Assembly (NCBI RefSeq): GCF_007827045.1
Contig: NZ_RPFW01000007.1
Location: 248,001-312,000 of the forward strand
DNA from: Trebonia kvetii
GTDB lineage: Bacteria; Actinomycetota; Actinomycetes; Streptosporangiales; Streptosporangiaceae
DNA length: 64,000 nucleotides
Reading direction: 5' to 3'
Shown here: in pieces, positions 49,698 through 59,073 of the stretch
Layout of the letters: every line of letters starts with the position of its first letter
Position numbering within the stretch: the first letter of the stretch is position 1
The notes under the pieces: generated by a model
What the model saw: the letters and a program-made list of their open reading frames with translations, nothing else
Databases searched by the model: none
What the model was told of the DNA's origin: nothing
Program-made: the position numbers and the translations under genes

Positions 49698-50780
49698 GTG
49701 ACTGGGGGCTTGGTGTACCGGGTTTTCTACGACTCCGTGCTGCGGCATCTGCCTCCCGAGGCGGCCCATCGGGGAGCGTTCTGGCTGATCAGGGCGGCCG
49801 CGCAGGTGCCGGGTGCGGCCTGGGCCGGGCGGCGGGCGCTCGGGTCGCGCGATCCCGTGCTGCGGGTGCGGGCGCTCGGGCTTGACTTTCCCGGGCCGCT
49901 CGGGCTCGCCGCGGGGTTCGACAAGGACGGCGAGGGCGTACTCGGGCTCGCCGCGCTCGGCTTCTCGTTCGTCGAGGTCGGCACGGTCACCGCGCGGCCG
50001 CAGCCGGGCAATCCGCGGCCGCGGATGTTCCGCTTTCCCGACGAACGCGCCCTGGTCAACCGGATGGGTTTCAACAACCACGGCGCGGCCGCGCTGGCGG
50101 CCCGGCTGCGCGCGCTGCGCGCCCAGCCGGGCGCCAAGCCAGTCATCGGGGTGAACATCGGCAAGAGCAAGGCCGTGCCCGAGGAGGAGGCGGTCGCCGA
50201 CTACAAGGCGAGCGCCCGCGTTGTCGCCGACGTTGCCGACTACGTGGTGGTCAACGTCAGCTCGCCGAACACCCCTGGGCTGCGCAACCTGCAGGCCGTC
50301 GGCAAGCTGCGGCCCATCATGACCGCGGTCCGCGACGCGCTCGACGAGGCGTCGCCGCGGCGCCGGGTGCCGCTGCTCGTCAAGATCGCACCCGACCTGG
50401 CCGACGAGGACATCGACGCGGTCGCGGACATGGCGCTTGAGCTTGGCCTCGACGGCATCATCGCGACCAACACCACCATCTCCCGTGACGGCCTCGCCGA
50501 CAGCGCCGCCGTGGCGGACGCGGGACCGGGCGGCCTGTCCGGCGCACCGCTCAAGCAGCGGTCGCTCGCGGTCCTTGCCCGGCTGCACGACAGGACGGGC
50601 AAGCGGCTCGTGCTCATCGCGGCCGGCGGCATCGAGACCGCCGCGGACGCCGAGGCACGGCTCGCGGCAGGCGCGACCCTCCTGCAGGCCTACACCGCGT
50701 TCATCTACCAGGGACCGTTCTGGCCGCACCGGGTGCAGCGCGACCTGGCGGCCCGGCTCCGCTCGGGGAAAATGCACTAG
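49698..50780 (+). CDS. pyrD: Dihydroorotate dehydrogenase (quinone), class 2
   Basis: 360 residues, the usual length for class 2 PyrD, which oxidises dihydroorotate to orotate with a membrane quinone. FMN and substrate motifs are intact: GLAAGFDKDGEG, EVGTVTARPQPGNPRPR, NRMGFNNHG, VNVSSPNTPGLR (catalytic Ser in the loop), ATNTTISRDGL, GGLSGAPLK and AAGGIETAADA, ending AYTAFIYQGP. The N-terminal helices (YRVFYDSVLRHLPPEAAHRGAFWLIRAA) are the membrane-association domain of class 2. GTG start; a second GTG at 49713 is possible. It is not clustered with other pyr genes here. Confidence 0.97.
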   Translation: MTGGLVYRVFYDSVLRHLPPEAAHRGAFWLIRAAAQVPGAAWAGRRALGSRDPVLRVRALGLDFPGPLGLAAGFDKDGEGVLGLAALGFSFVEVGTVTARPQPGNPRPRMFRFPDERALVNRMGFNNHGAAALAARLRALRAQPGAKPVIGVNIGKSKAVPEEEAVADYKASARVVADVADYVVVNVSSPNTPGLRNLQAVGKLRPIMTAVRDALDEASPRRRVPLLVKIAPDLADEDIDAVADMALELGLDGIIATNTTISRDGLADSAAVADAGPGGLSGAPLKQRSLAVLARLHDRTGKRLVLIAAGGIETAADAEARLAAGATLLQAYTAFIYQGPFWPHRVQRDLAARLRSGKMH

Positions 50781-50841
50781 CGTCAAGTGGCACACGGTAA
50801 TTGAGATGAGTCAGGCAGAGCCGTCATGGAACAATTCGGGC

Positions 50842-51447
50842 ATGTCAGAAATTAGTTCGAGGAACCTGTCCGCGGTCGCCGTCTACTGCGGATCGAACAT
50901 GGGGAACGAGCCGGCGTACGCGGCGGGCGCGGCCACGCTCGGCGGGGTAATGGCGGAGCGGGGCATCAGGCTCGTCTACGGCGGCGGCGAGGTCGGGCTG
51001 ATGGGCGTGCTTGCCGACGCCGTCACCGGCAACGGGGGTCGCGCATTCGGCGTCATCACGCGGGCACTTGAGGCCAAGGAGGTCGCCCACCGCGGCATCG
51101 CCGAGCTGCAGGTGGTGGCGACCATGCACGAGCGCAAGGCGGTGATGGCCGACGCCGCGGACGCGTTCATCATGCTGCCAGGCGGCTTCGGCACCTTCGA
51201 CGAGTTCTTCGAGGTGCTCACCTGGACGCAGCTCGGCATCCACGCCAAGCCCTGCGGCATCCTCGACGTGGGCGGCTATTTCGACCCGCTGCGCGCCATG
51301 CTCGACGGCGCGGTGGCCGCCGGCTTCGTACGCCAGGCGCACCTGGACATGATCATCGTGGACGACGATCCCGGCAGGCTGCTCGACCGCCTCGCCGCCT
51401 GGACGCCGGTCACCGTGGGCAAGTGGCTGGACCGCGCCGACCGCTGA
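50842..51447 (+). CDS. LOG-family protein (cytokinin-type nucleoside monophosphate phosphoribohydrolase-like)
   Basis: About 201 residues from ATG 50842; an ATG at 50806 would add 12 residues. Hallmarks: VAVYCGSNMGNEPAYA, GIRLVYGGGEVGLMGVLADAV, MHERKAVMADAADAFIMLPGGFGTFDEFFEVLTWTQLGIHAKP. The PGGxGTxxE motif and the Arg of HERK form the active site that removes ribose-5-phosphate from nucleotides in LOG enzymes. It probably acts on AMP-like compounds. It follows pyrD by 61 bases, a common proximity with nucleotide metabolism genes. Confidence 0.93.
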   Translation: MSEISSRNLSAVAVYCGSNMGNEPAYAAGAATLGGVMAERGIRLVYGGGEVGLMGVLADAVTGNGGRAFGVITRALEAKEVAHRGIAELQVVATMHERKAVMADAADAFIMLPGGFGTFDEFFEVLTWTQLGIHAKPCGILDVGGYFDPLRAMLDGAVAAGFVRQAHLDMIIVDDDPGRLLDRLAAWTPVTVGKWLDRADR

Positions 51448-51577
51448 CCGGGCACCACGGAAACCCGTGATCTCAGCACAACGGCTTCCCTGACCCATGT
51501 GTCCGCTGGGACAACCGCCCGTTTCCGCACACTCGCGCATATTGCCTCTCCGGTCGACGCGTATCAGGCTCTTACTT

Positions 51578-52819
51578 GTGTCAGAGCAGACAGTTTCCCG
51601 ACCGGACAGCATCCCGGCTCCCGAGCCGGACCTGACCCCGGAGACGATCGTTGCCCGCGCCAGGGCGCTGATCCCCGAGATCCGCGCGCAGGCCGACGAG
51701 GCGGAGCGCATCGGCAAGCACGTGCCGGAACTCGACAGGAAGTTCACCGAGGCGGGCTTCTACCGGATACTGCAGCCCAAGCGGTTCGGCGGCTACGCGT
51801 TCGGCATGGACACCTTCTGGAAGGTGATCATGGCGGTCGCCGAGGGCGACGCGGGTACCGCCTGGGGGCTCTGCCTCGGCGCGCACCACGCGCCTGGTGT
51901 CGGCTGCTGGTTCCCCGAGGAGGGGCAGATCGAGCTGTTCGGCGCGACGGGTGACTTCAAGTGCCCGCACCGCGCCGCGCCGATGGGCACCTCGACGCCG
52001 GTTGACGGCGGCTACATTGTCAACGGGACGTGGGACTACTGCTCTGGTGTCGGGTACGCCACCCACTTCATGTGCAACACGATGGTGCCGGGGCGGGAGT
52101 CCGAGGGCCCGCTGACTATCTGCACCCCGATCGAGAACGTCACCGTGCTGCCCGACTGGGGCAACGGCAACATCATCGGGATGAACTCCTCCGGGTCCAA
52201 CTCGGTGCGGGTGGAGAACGTGTTCGTGCCCGAGTACTGCACCTGCTCGGGCAACTGGACGCACAACACCGACCGGGCCGCGCCCGGCATGTACCTGCAC
52301 GACGACCCGCTGTTCTGCGGCCGGATCTACGCCATGTACCACGCCGGCCTGGTCATCCCGGTGATCGGCGCGGCCAAGGGCGCGCTGCACGAGTACGAGC
52401 AGATCCTGCTCACCAAGAAGACGTACTTCCCGCCGATCGTGCCCAGGTACACGGTCGAGGAGTACCAGCGGCACTACGGGCAGGCCAGATCGCTCATCGA
52501 CTGCGCCGAGGCGATCATCAACCAGTGCGGCCAGCAGTACATGGAACTCGCCGAGCGCTGGCACCGGACCGGCGAGCCGTTCACCCGCGAGGATGACGCC
52601 GAGATGTACTCGATGATCCAGGTCGCCTCCCGGATGGCCATCGACGCGACGAACGAGCTGTTTGGCGCGGCCTCCTCGTCGGCCGCCAAACGGGGTGCCG
52701 CGATGCAGCGCCACTTCCGCGATGCCGCCATCTACCTGGGACACATTTCCGCGCGGCACGACGTCGTGGCGACCGAGGTGGCCAGGATGCATTTCGGACT
52801 GCCCGACAGCCTGTTCTAG
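51578..52819 (+). CDS. Acyl-CoA dehydrogenase-like flavoprotein (HsaA/HpaB-type monooxygenase group)
   Basis: About 413 residues from GTG 51578. The fold is acyl-CoA-dehydrogenase-like: RARALIPEIRAQADEAERIGKHVPELDRKFTEAGFYRILQPKRFGGY at the N-terminus, a beta domain with AAPMGTSTPVDGGYIVNGTWDYCSGVGYATHF, and a C-terminal helical bundle ending FRDAAIYLGHISARHDVVATEVARMHFGLPDS. The sequence type is that of FADH2/FMNH2-dependent hydroxylases (HsaA, HpaB and relatives), which need a separate reductase. It starts a run of four same-strand genes (MetE-like, hydrolase, CoA-transferase), suggesting degradation of an aromatic or ring compound. Confidence 0.85.
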   Translation: MSEQTVSRPDSIPAPEPDLTPETIVARARALIPEIRAQADEAERIGKHVPELDRKFTEAGFYRILQPKRFGGYAFGMDTFWKVIMAVAEGDAGTAWGLCLGAHHAPGVGCWFPEEGQIELFGATGDFKCPHRAAPMGTSTPVDGGYIVNGTWDYCSGVGYATHFMCNTMVPGRESEGPLTICTPIENVTVLPDWGNGNIIGMNSSGSNSVRVENVFVPEYCTCSGNWTHNTDRAAPGMYLHDDPLFCGRIYAMYHAGLVIPVIGAAKGALHEYEQILLTKKTYFPPIVPRYTVEEYQRHYGQARSLIDCAEAIINQCGQQYMELAERWHRTGEPFTREDDAEMYSMIQVASRMAIDATNELFGAASSSAAKRGAAMQRHFRDAAIYLGHISARHDVVATEVARMHFGLPDSLF

Positions 52820-52846
52820 GCCGACAGCCTCTTTTAGGAGAACTCG

Positions 52847-53953
52847 ATGACACGACGCGCGACACCGCCGTTCCGCGCCGACCATGTCGGGTCGCTGCTG
52901 CGCCCGCCCGCCCTGCTCGCCGCGCGCGACGACTACGCGGCGGGGAAGATCGATGCCGCCGCGCTCGCCGCCGTCGAGGACGACGCGATCAGGGATGCGG
53001 TCCGGCTGCAGGAGGACGCCGGGCTGCAGTCCGCGACCGACGGGGAGTTCCGCCGTGAGCAGTGGCACTCAGACTTCCTGTACTCGATCTGCGGGATCGA
53101 GAAGGGCGCGCTCGGGCCCGCGCTGCCCGTCTATAAGAAGGACGAGACGATCGAGTGGGCGCCGAACGCCACGCTCATCACCGGGAAGCTGCACATCGAC
53201 AAGACGATCTTCGGTGAGCATTTCACGTTCCTGAAGAACAGGGTCAGGACCGCCGTGCCGAAGATCACCATCCCCTCCCCCAGCATGGCGCACTTCCGTG
53301 CCGACCCGCCGGCCGCGGTGTACGGGAGCGTCGAGGAGTTCCGGTCCGATGTCGCAGCCGTCTACGCCGCCGAGGTCGCCGGGCTTTACGAGCTCGGCTG
53401 CCGGTACCTCCAGTACGACGACACGATCTTCGCGTTCCTCAACGACCCGGCGTGGCGGGCCAACATGGCCGGCCTCGTGGACACCGAGCACCAGCACGAG
53501 ATCAACGTCGCGGTGATCAACGAGTCGCTGAAGGACAAGCCGGATGACATGGCGGTCACCGTGCACATGTGCCGCGGCAACTACCGCTCGGCGTGGTTCT
53601 CCTCCGGCGGCTACGACTACGTCGCCGAGGAGGTATTCGGCGGGCTGCGGGTGGACGGGCTGTTCCTCGAGTACGACGACGAGCGGTCCGGGTCGTTCGA
53701 GCCGCTGCGCTTCGTGCCCGAGGGCCAGATCGTGGTGCTCGGGGTGATGACCACCAAGACGCCAGAACTTGAGTCCAAGGACACGCTCAAGCGGCGCGTC
53801 GAGGAGGCGGCCAAGTACGTGGACATCGACCGGCTGTGCATCTCCGGGCAGTGCGGGTTCGCGTCCACGGTGGAGGGCAACGCGCTCACCATCGACGAGG
53901 AGCGGGCCAAGCTCGACCTGCTGGTCGAGACCGCGAGCGAGATCTGGGGATAG
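52847..53953 (+). CDS. MetE-like protein (cobalamin-independent methionine synthase, C-terminal domain family)
   Basis: 368 residues covering only the catalytic barrel of MetE. It begins PPFRADHVGSLLRPPAL, the usual start of the short family. SATDGEFRREQWHSDFLYSICG, YLQYDDTIFAFLND and VHMCRGNYRSAW carry active-site residues, and the C-terminal LCISGQCGFASTVEGN supplies the last zinc Cys. Short proteins of this type occur in catabolic clusters and have been linked to methyl transfer or demethylation rather than methionine synthesis. Its position among aromatic-type catabolic genes supports that. AGGAG precedes the ATG. Confidence 0.9.
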   Translation: MTRRATPPFRADHVGSLLRPPALLAARDDYAAGKIDAAALAAVEDDAIRDAVRLQEDAGLQSATDGEFRREQWHSDFLYSICGIEKGALGPALPVYKKDETIEWAPNATLITGKLHIDKTIFGEHFTFLKNRVRTAVPKITIPSPSMAHFRADPPAAVYGSVEEFRSDVAAVYAAEVAGLYELGCRYLQYDDTIFAFLNDPAWRANMAGLVDTEHQHEINVAVINESLKDKPDDMAVTVHMCRGNYRSAWFSSGGYDYVAEEVFGGLRVDGLFLEYDDERSGSFEPLRFVPEGQIVVLGVMTTKTPELESKDTLKRRVEEAAKYVDIDRLCISGQCGFASTVEGNALTIDEERAKLDLLVETASEIWG

Positions 53954-53958
53954 GGGAC

Positions 53959-54885
53959 ATGCAACCGCTGGTCATATCCGACCAGGGACATTTCTTCACC
54001 GGCGTGCAGACGGTGCGCACCTCGGCCGGCACGAGTGTTTACGGAACCCATGTGCAGTACCAGGTGCCCGAACCCGTTCGGGATCGGCTTGTGCTTGTGC
54101 ACGGGGGCGGGGGTCAGGCGCTCGACATGCTCACCACCGCGGACGGGCGGCCCGGGTGGTCGACTCTCTTCTTGCGCGACGGGTTCGCGGTGTACACGGT
54201 GGACCGGCCGGGGCTCGGGCGCTCGCCGTACCATCCGGACATCTTCGGCCCGTACGCGCCGCCCGCGTCGTTCGAAGGCTTCGTGGCGTCGTTCGCGGCG
54301 CCGTCGCGGCCCGGGCTGCCGCCGCACACGCAGTGGCCGGGCAGCGGCGACGCGTCCGATCCCGCCCTGGCGACGTTCCTCGCCTGGCAGGAGCCGTTTC
54401 CGCCGGACGCGGTGCGGGCGCACGAGGACATGCGGACGGGCGCGGCCGGGCTGCTTGACCGTATCGGGCCGTCAGTGCTGCTCACCCACTCCTTCGGTGG
54501 CGGGTTCGGCTGGCTGGCGCTGTCCGAGCGGCCCGCGCTCGTCAAGGCGATTGTCGCGGTGGAGCCGGCCGGACCGCCGTTCGTCGAGCATCCGGCGCTC
54601 GGCTCGTTCAGCCACGGGCTGACGCCGGTGCCGGTCGCGTTCGGCCCGTCAGCCGGCGACCGAAAGCTGGACGGCGTGCCCATCGCGGTCGTGTCCGCGG
54701 AGTGCTCCGGTTTCGAGCCGTCGTGCCATCTCACCGCGGAGTACCTGCGCTCCTGCGGCGCGGCCGTGGACGAGATCAGGCTCGGCGAGCTCGGCATCCA
54801 CGGCAACGGGCACGCGATGATGCTCGAGCTGAACAACGCCGAGGTCGCCGCGGCAATCACCGACTGGATCGACAAGCACACGTGA
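53959..54885 (+). CDS. Alpha/beta hydrolase
   Basis: About 308 residues from ATG 53959, just 5 bases after the MetE-like gene. Alpha/beta-hydrolase features: VLVHGGGGQALDMLTTADGRPGWSTLFLRDGFAVYTVDRPGLGRS, nucleophile elbow LLTHSFGGGFGW (H-S-F-G-G), VEPAGPPF, and a late His in GIHGNGHAMMLELN. The long region containing GPYAPPASFEGFVASF and TFLAWQEPFPPDAVRAHEDM forms a cap. Such esterase-like enzymes cleave C-C or ester bonds in catabolic clusters. No signal peptide. Confidence 0.9.
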   Translation: MQPLVISDQGHFFTGVQTVRTSAGTSVYGTHVQYQVPEPVRDRLVLVHGGGGQALDMLTTADGRPGWSTLFLRDGFAVYTVDRPGLGRSPYHPDIFGPYAPPASFEGFVASFAAPSRPGLPPHTQWPGSGDASDPALATFLAWQEPFPPDAVRAHEDMRTGAAGLLDRIGPSVLLTHSFGGGFGWLALSERPALVKAIVAVEPAGPPFVEHPALGSFSHGLTPVPVAFGPSAGDRKLDGVPIAVVSAECSGFEPSCHLTAEYLRSCGAAVDEIRLGELGIHGNGHAMMLELNNAEVAAAITDWIDKHT

Positions 54886-54901
54886 GGATGGTCGCTGTTC
54901 C

Positions 54902-56311
54902 ATGGGCAAGCTGATGTCGGCGGCCGAGGCCGTCGCGGACATCGAGGACGGCGCGAGCGTCGGCATCGCCGGATTCGGCCTGTCGCACCGGTATCCGTCG
55001 ACGCTGATCTCGGCGCTCGGCGAGAAGGGCTCGCGGGGGCTGACCGTGTACTGCAACGGTCTTGGCCAGCCCGGGTTCCCCACCGGGCACCTGCTCGCCG
55101 ACAACCATCAGATCGGGCACCTGGTCACCTGCTTCTCCGCCCGCCCCGGCGTGGTGTCCGAGGCGGAAAAGCAGATCCTGGCCGGCGAGATGACGCTGGA
55201 GATGGTGCCGCAGGGGACGCTGGTGGAACGGATGCGAGCGGGCGGCGCCGGGCTGGCCGCCGTCTACACGCCGACCGGGTACGGGTCCGAGATCGCCGAC
55301 GGCAAGGACATCCGCTACTTCGACGGGCGCCCGTACGTGCTCGAGCGGGCCATCACCACGGACTTCGCCCTGATCAGGGCGGCGAAGGCGGATCACTTCG
55401 GCAACGTGTCGTTCCGCGGCGGGTCGCAGAACTTCAACGTGTCGTTCGCCAAGGCGGCGCGGGTGACGATCGTCGAGGCCGAGGAGATCGTCCCCGCCGG
55501 CCAGATCCCGCCGCACGAGGTGGACCTGCCGGGAGTGTTCGTGACCCGGGTGGTGCCGATTACCGTGGCGATGGACATCAGGAACCTGCCGCAGCGGGCC
55601 AACAGGCCGGCCACGTCGGCCAGGCAGTACCTCGGCAAGCCCGCGCTGACCCGGGCCGAGATCGGGCGGCGGGCCGCCGCGCTGCTGCCGGACGACGCGG
55701 TGGTGAATCTCGGCGCGGGACTCCCGGTCCAGGTCGCTAACTGGGTTACCGAACGGCCGGTGGTGCTTCATGCGGAGAACGGGCTGCTCAATTACGGCGG
55801 GTTCGCCTCGGACGATGACTTCGACCCCGACCTGCACGACGCGGGCGGCGTGTTCATCACGACCCGGCCTGGCACCTCGTTCTTCGACTCGGTGACGTCG
55901 TTCGAGATCGCGCGCGGCGGGCGGCTGTACGCGGTCATCCTCGGGTCTTACCAGGTCGGCGGCAACGGTGACCTGGCGAACTGGGCCGCGCCGGGGATGA
56001 CAGGCGGCGGCATCGGCGGCGCCATGGACCTCGCCGCGGGGGCGCGGCACGTGTTCGTGACGCTCGAGCACACCGACTCGCGCGGCGGGCCGAAGCTGGT
56101 GGAACGGTGCGACCTGCCGCTGACCATGCCGAACTGCGTGGACGCGATCATCACCGACCTCGCGCTGCTGCGGCGGGCGTCGCGGTCGGTGCCGCGGTTC
56201 ACCCTTGAGGAGATCGCGGCCGGGTTCACCGTCGATGAGGTGCTGTCGCTCACCGGGATGGCGGTGGACGTGGCCGAGCAGGTCGGCGTCATGCAGGAGA
56301 ACTGGATCTAG
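54902..56311 (+). CDS. Fused two-domain CoA-transferase (3-oxoacid/IpdAB type)
   Basis: 469 residues, containing alpha-like (1-230) and beta-like (245-469) halves of a family I CoA-transferase in one chain. The N half has DGASVGIAGFGLSHRYPSTLISAL and the FDGRPYVLERAITTDFALIRAAKADHFGNVSFRG block. The C half has VVNLGAGLPVQVANWV and the catalytic Glu region VLHAENGLLNYGGFA near residue 290, then GGRLYAVILGSYQVGGNGDLANW and AAGARHVFVTLEHTD. It could activate an organic acid with CoA or, as in IpdAB, act on a ring-derived CoA ester. Last of the four-gene catabolic run. Confidence 0.9.
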   Translation: MGKLMSAAEAVADIEDGASVGIAGFGLSHRYPSTLISALGEKGSRGLTVYCNGLGQPGFPTGHLLADNHQIGHLVTCFSARPGVVSEAEKQILAGEMTLEMVPQGTLVERMRAGGAGLAAVYTPTGYGSEIADGKDIRYFDGRPYVLERAITTDFALIRAAKADHFGNVSFRGGSQNFNVSFAKAARVTIVEAEEIVPAGQIPPHEVDLPGVFVTRVVPITVAMDIRNLPQRANRPATSARQYLGKPALTRAEIGRRAAALLPDDAVVNLGAGLPVQVANWVTERPVVLHAENGLLNYGGFASDDDFDPDLHDAGGVFITTRPGTSFFDSVTSFEIARGGRLYAVILGSYQVGGNGDLANWAAPGMTGGGIGGAMDLAAGARHVFVTLEHTDSRGGPKLVERCDLPLTMPNCVDAIITDLALLRRASRSVPRFTLEEIAAGFTVDEVLSLTGMAVDVAEQVGVMQENWI

Positions 56312-56343
56312 TCTCCTGAAGCCGCCCGGCTACGCTTGGTGTC

Positions 56344-57111
56344 ATGACGACTCCGCCGGGGCTGGCCGCGAAGGCGCTCTGCGCCGCTGCCGACGAGGCA
56401 TTGATCGAGGGGTCGTTTCGCACCGGGGATTTCGCGGAGGCGGAACGGCTGTTCACCGACGCGCGGGAGCTCGCCGCGCGCGACGGTGACGGCGAATGCG
56501 CGGCGCTCGCGGTCACCGGGCTCGGCATCACCGCACACAGCCGCAACATCAACCTGCTGGCCGACGGCGGAAAGCTGTCCGACGATGAGATCGCCGGCGA
56601 GGAGTCGCTGATGCGCGACGCGCTCGCCGCGTGGGAGAAGACCGGAAACGCGGCAGGCACCGCGCGGGCGCTGTGGGGCCTGAGCCTGGTGTTCCAGGTG
56701 CTGCGCCATGACTGGAACGGCGGGATGACTTACCTGTGGCCGGCGTTCGGGCTCGCCGACGCGGTCGAGGAGAGCGGCGACCTGTACGGTGCGTCGGAGA
56801 TCCACCGGCACGTCGGCTTCTACTACCTGTACCGGGATCTGCGCCCCGCGGAGGCCGTCCGGCGGCTCGGGCAGTCACTTGCGCTGCGGGAGCGCATCGG
56901 CGACCTGCGCCGGGTGCCGAGCGCGCTCGTCGCGCTCGGCCACGCGGAGCTCGCCGCGGGCGACGCGCGGCGCGCGGCGGCGTGCGCGTACCGTGCGGTC
57001 GAGCTCGCCCGGGCGGGTGGCCTGCTTGAGTGGCGCCTGCGGTCCGCGGAGGAGATCCTCGCCAAGGCGGACGCGGCGGTCCGCGCGGGCGGGGCGTCAG
57101 GCGCTAGCTGA
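56344..57111 (+). CDS. TPR-like helical protein, function unknown
   Basis: 255 residues of amphipathic helices. TPR-like units can be read as DFAEAERLFTDARELAARDGDGECAALAVTGLG (about 25-58), AWEKTGNAAGTARALWGLSLVF (97-118), PAEAVRRLGQSLALRERIGDLRRVPSALVALGHAELAAGDARRAAACAYRAVELAR (about 170-225). No catalytic motif. Probably a protein-protein adaptor. It follows the CoA-transferase by 32 bases, so it may be co-transcribed, and its end overlaps the convergent LLM gene by 15 bases. Confidence 0.75.
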   Translation: MTTPPGLAAKALCAAADEALIEGSFRTGDFAEAERLFTDARELAARDGDGECAALAVTGLGITAHSRNINLLADGGKLSDDEIAGEESLMRDALAAWEKTGNAAGTARALWGLSLVFQVLRHDWNGGMTYLWPAFGLADAVEESGDLYGASEIHRHVGFYYLYRDLRPAEAVRRLGQSLALRERIGDLRRVPSALVALGHAELAAGDARRAAACAYRAVELARAGGLLEWRLRSAEEILAKADAAVRAGGASGAS

Positions 57112-58167
57112 ACCCGGTGCCGCGGCGGCCGCTGCCGCAGGCGGGCCTGCGGTGGCTCCCGCCGGAACAGCTACGGAACGCGGCGCTGCGGCGCGGAGGG
57201 TTGCCTCGATGACGGGCCAGGGCAGGCCGGGCGGCAGCATGACGGTGACAATGTCGGCGGCGCGTTCCCATTCGCTGAGCTGGTCGCTGACCTGCTCGGC
57301 GGTGCCGTAGGCGGCTAGCTGGCCGAGGACGGGCTCGGCGGCGGGCGGGACGGTCCCCCGGCGCGGGCTCGGGCGCGGGTTGGCCGCGATGATCTCCTTG
57401 ACCTCGGCCGCGTAGCCCTGGCGGGAGACCGAACTGGCGTAGACGTCGCCCATGGCGGTCAGGTACCAGGCGACGCATGTCGCGGCGAGGTCGCGGGCCG
57501 ATGCCGTGTCTTCGGCCACGACGGTCAGCGGGCCGACCGCGACCGTGAGCGGGCTCGCGTCCGGCGCGGCGGCCTGGCGCAGCTGGCGAAGCTTTTCCGT
57601 CAGGCCGGCCATGCTGTCCCTTGGCACAAAGGCGGGGATCCAGGCGTCGCCAAGCTCGGCGGTCACCCGGAGCGAGCGCTCGCCAAGCGCGGCGATCCAG
57701 ATCGGCAGCTCGGGGGCGGGCGGCTGGCCAAGGCGCAGCGGGTACGCGCCGGCTGCCCGGGTGAGCCTGGCCGGCTCGCCTGCCAGCAGCGCGCGGACCT
57801 TGGTGACGACATCGCGGAGCTTGGCGGCCGGGTGCTCGAACGGGACGTCGTGGAAGCCTTCCGCCAGCGCCCGGGTGCTCGCACCCAGGCCGAGTATGTA
57901 CCGGCCCTCGCTGATCTGCTGCAGGGTGGCGGCCGTCATCGCCAGGGTCGCCGGGGTGCGGCCCCAGACAGAAAGGACGCCGGAGGCGACGCGGATCGTG
58001 GTGGTGCGCAGCGCTATCTCGGTCAGCACCGGGGCCGAGTCGAGGCCCCAGCCCTCGGGGACGGCGAAGACCTCGTAGCCCAGTTCGTCGGCGAGGACGG
58101 CGGTGCGGACGATGACGTCGCGGCGGGTTTCCATCGGCGTCAGGCCGACGCCGCGCCGGGCGGTCAC
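57097..58167 (-). CDS. LLM-class flavin-dependent oxidoreductase
   Basis: About 356 residues from GTG 58167, overlapping the upstream stop by 4 bases (GTGA). Luciferase-like TIM barrel: TAVLADELGYEVFAVPEGWGLDSAPVLTEIALRTTTIRVASGVLSVWGRTPATLAMTAATLQQISEGRYILGLGAST is a near-textbook F420/FMN barrel start. LPIWIAALGERSLRVTAELGDAWIPAF is the conserved middle. The Ala/Pro-rich C-terminus is probably disordered. In actinobacteria this type usually uses F420. The substrate is unknown; it pairs with the hotdog-like protein upstream. Confidence 0.9.
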   Translation of the reverse strand: MTARRGVGLTPMETRRDVIVRTAVLADELGYEVFAVPEGWGLDSAPVLTEIALRTTTIRVASGVLSVWGRTPATLAMTAATLQQISEGRYILGLGASTRALAEGFHDVPFEHPAAKLRDVVTKVRALLAGEPARLTRAAGAYPLRLGQPPAPELPIWIAALGERSLRVTAELGDAWIPAFVPRDSMAGLTEKLRQLRQAAAPDASPLTVAVGPLTVVAEDTASARDLAATCVAWYLTAMGDVYASSVSRQGYAAEVKEIIAANPRPSPRRGTVPPAAEPVLGQLAAYGTAEQVSDQLSEWERAADIVTVMLPPGLPWPVIEATLRAAAPRSVAVPAGATAGPPAAAAAAAPGSASA

Positions 58168-58964
58168 GACGCTCCTTCGGCGGCCGGCGCGGTGGTCGCG
58201 CGCGGAATGGTGAGCCACACGGTGCGCGCGGCCGCGAGTACCGCGCCGTCCGGCGCGAGCAGCGCGGAGCCGGCGGTGAGCTTGCGGCCGTCACGGGCTT
58301 GCGGCCAGGCGATCACCCGGCACTCGTCGCCCGCCGCGGGCAGTGCCGCGGACTGTGCCGCCGATGGTGCCGCCAGGGTGGCGGTCATGCGGCCGAGCAC
58401 GATGGCGGTGTCAGCGGACAGCCCGGCGGCCTCGGCGGCGGCGATGCCGCTCGGGCAGTCGAGTGCCGCCCAGACCATTTCCCGGCGGACCGTTCCGCCG
58501 TCGTCCGTCACCGACTTGTCCGGTGTCCACGGCGCCGCCCACAGCGGCCTGCCGTATACCTGTCCGGGGAAGATGCGCAGCCCGTCGCCCGGCTCGCGGT
58601 CCGTGCCGCATACGAAACAGCAGGGGAACACCGGGTCGGCGTAATAGGCGGCGCGGCCGACCGCTGTGTGCGCCTGCTGCGCCGATACCCGTTCCGGCAC
58701 CTCAAGGGGCGGGCCCTCCGCGGCCTGCGCCGCCTCGGCGATCAGCGCGCCGTCGTGCGTGACGCGCAGCGCGCCGTCGCCGTCATGTGCCACGGCCATG
58801 TGCGCGTCGAGCGGCGGCGGCTTGCGCAGCGTGACCGTCACTGGGCCGTCCAGGTAGGCGGCGACGCGTCCGCTGACATAGCCGCCGTTGCCGCTGCCCG
58901 GCGGGCCGCAGAAGCGCGGCGCGATGAGCAGGGCGGGGTCCGCTTGCTTCGCTGAATTTGCCAT
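58164..58964 (-). CDS. Hotdog-fold (thioesterase-like) protein
   Basis: 266 residues that read as two hotdog-like halves. The first has RFCGPPGSGNGGYVSGRVAAYLDGPVTVTLRKPPPLDAHM, the pattern of acyl-CoA thioesterase/dehydratase-like proteins. A Cys-rich connector FPCCFVCGTDREPGDGLRIFPG follows. The second half has TPDKSVTDDGGTVRREMVWAALDCPSGIAAAEAAGL and an ending VIAWPQARDGRKLTAGSALLAPDGAVLAAARTVWLTI. Such proteins are known only as conserved actinobacterial hypotheticals; the CxxC might bind zinc. Coupled to the LLM gene. Confidence 0.75.
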   Translation of the reverse strand: MANSAKQADPALLIAPRFCGPPGSGNGGYVSGRVAAYLDGPVTVTLRKPPPLDAHMAVAHDGDGALRVTHDGALIAEAAQAAEGPPLEVPERVSAQQAHTAVGRAAYYADPVFPCCFVCGTDREPGDGLRIFPGQVYGRPLWAAPWTPDKSVTDDGGTVRREMVWAALDCPSGIAAAEAAGLSADTAIVLGRMTATLAAPSAAQSAALPAAGDECRVIAWPQARDGRKLTAGSALLAPDGAVLAAARTVWLTIPRATTAPAAEGAS

Positions 58965-59073
58965 GTCTCGACGCTATGACCCCACGGCCAGGGGCCGCCA
59001 TCGGGTAAATCACCGCCGCTTCGGCCTGCCCGCAGGCCGCCGCGGCTAGCTCTGGCCGGGAACGTCGGGTGAA

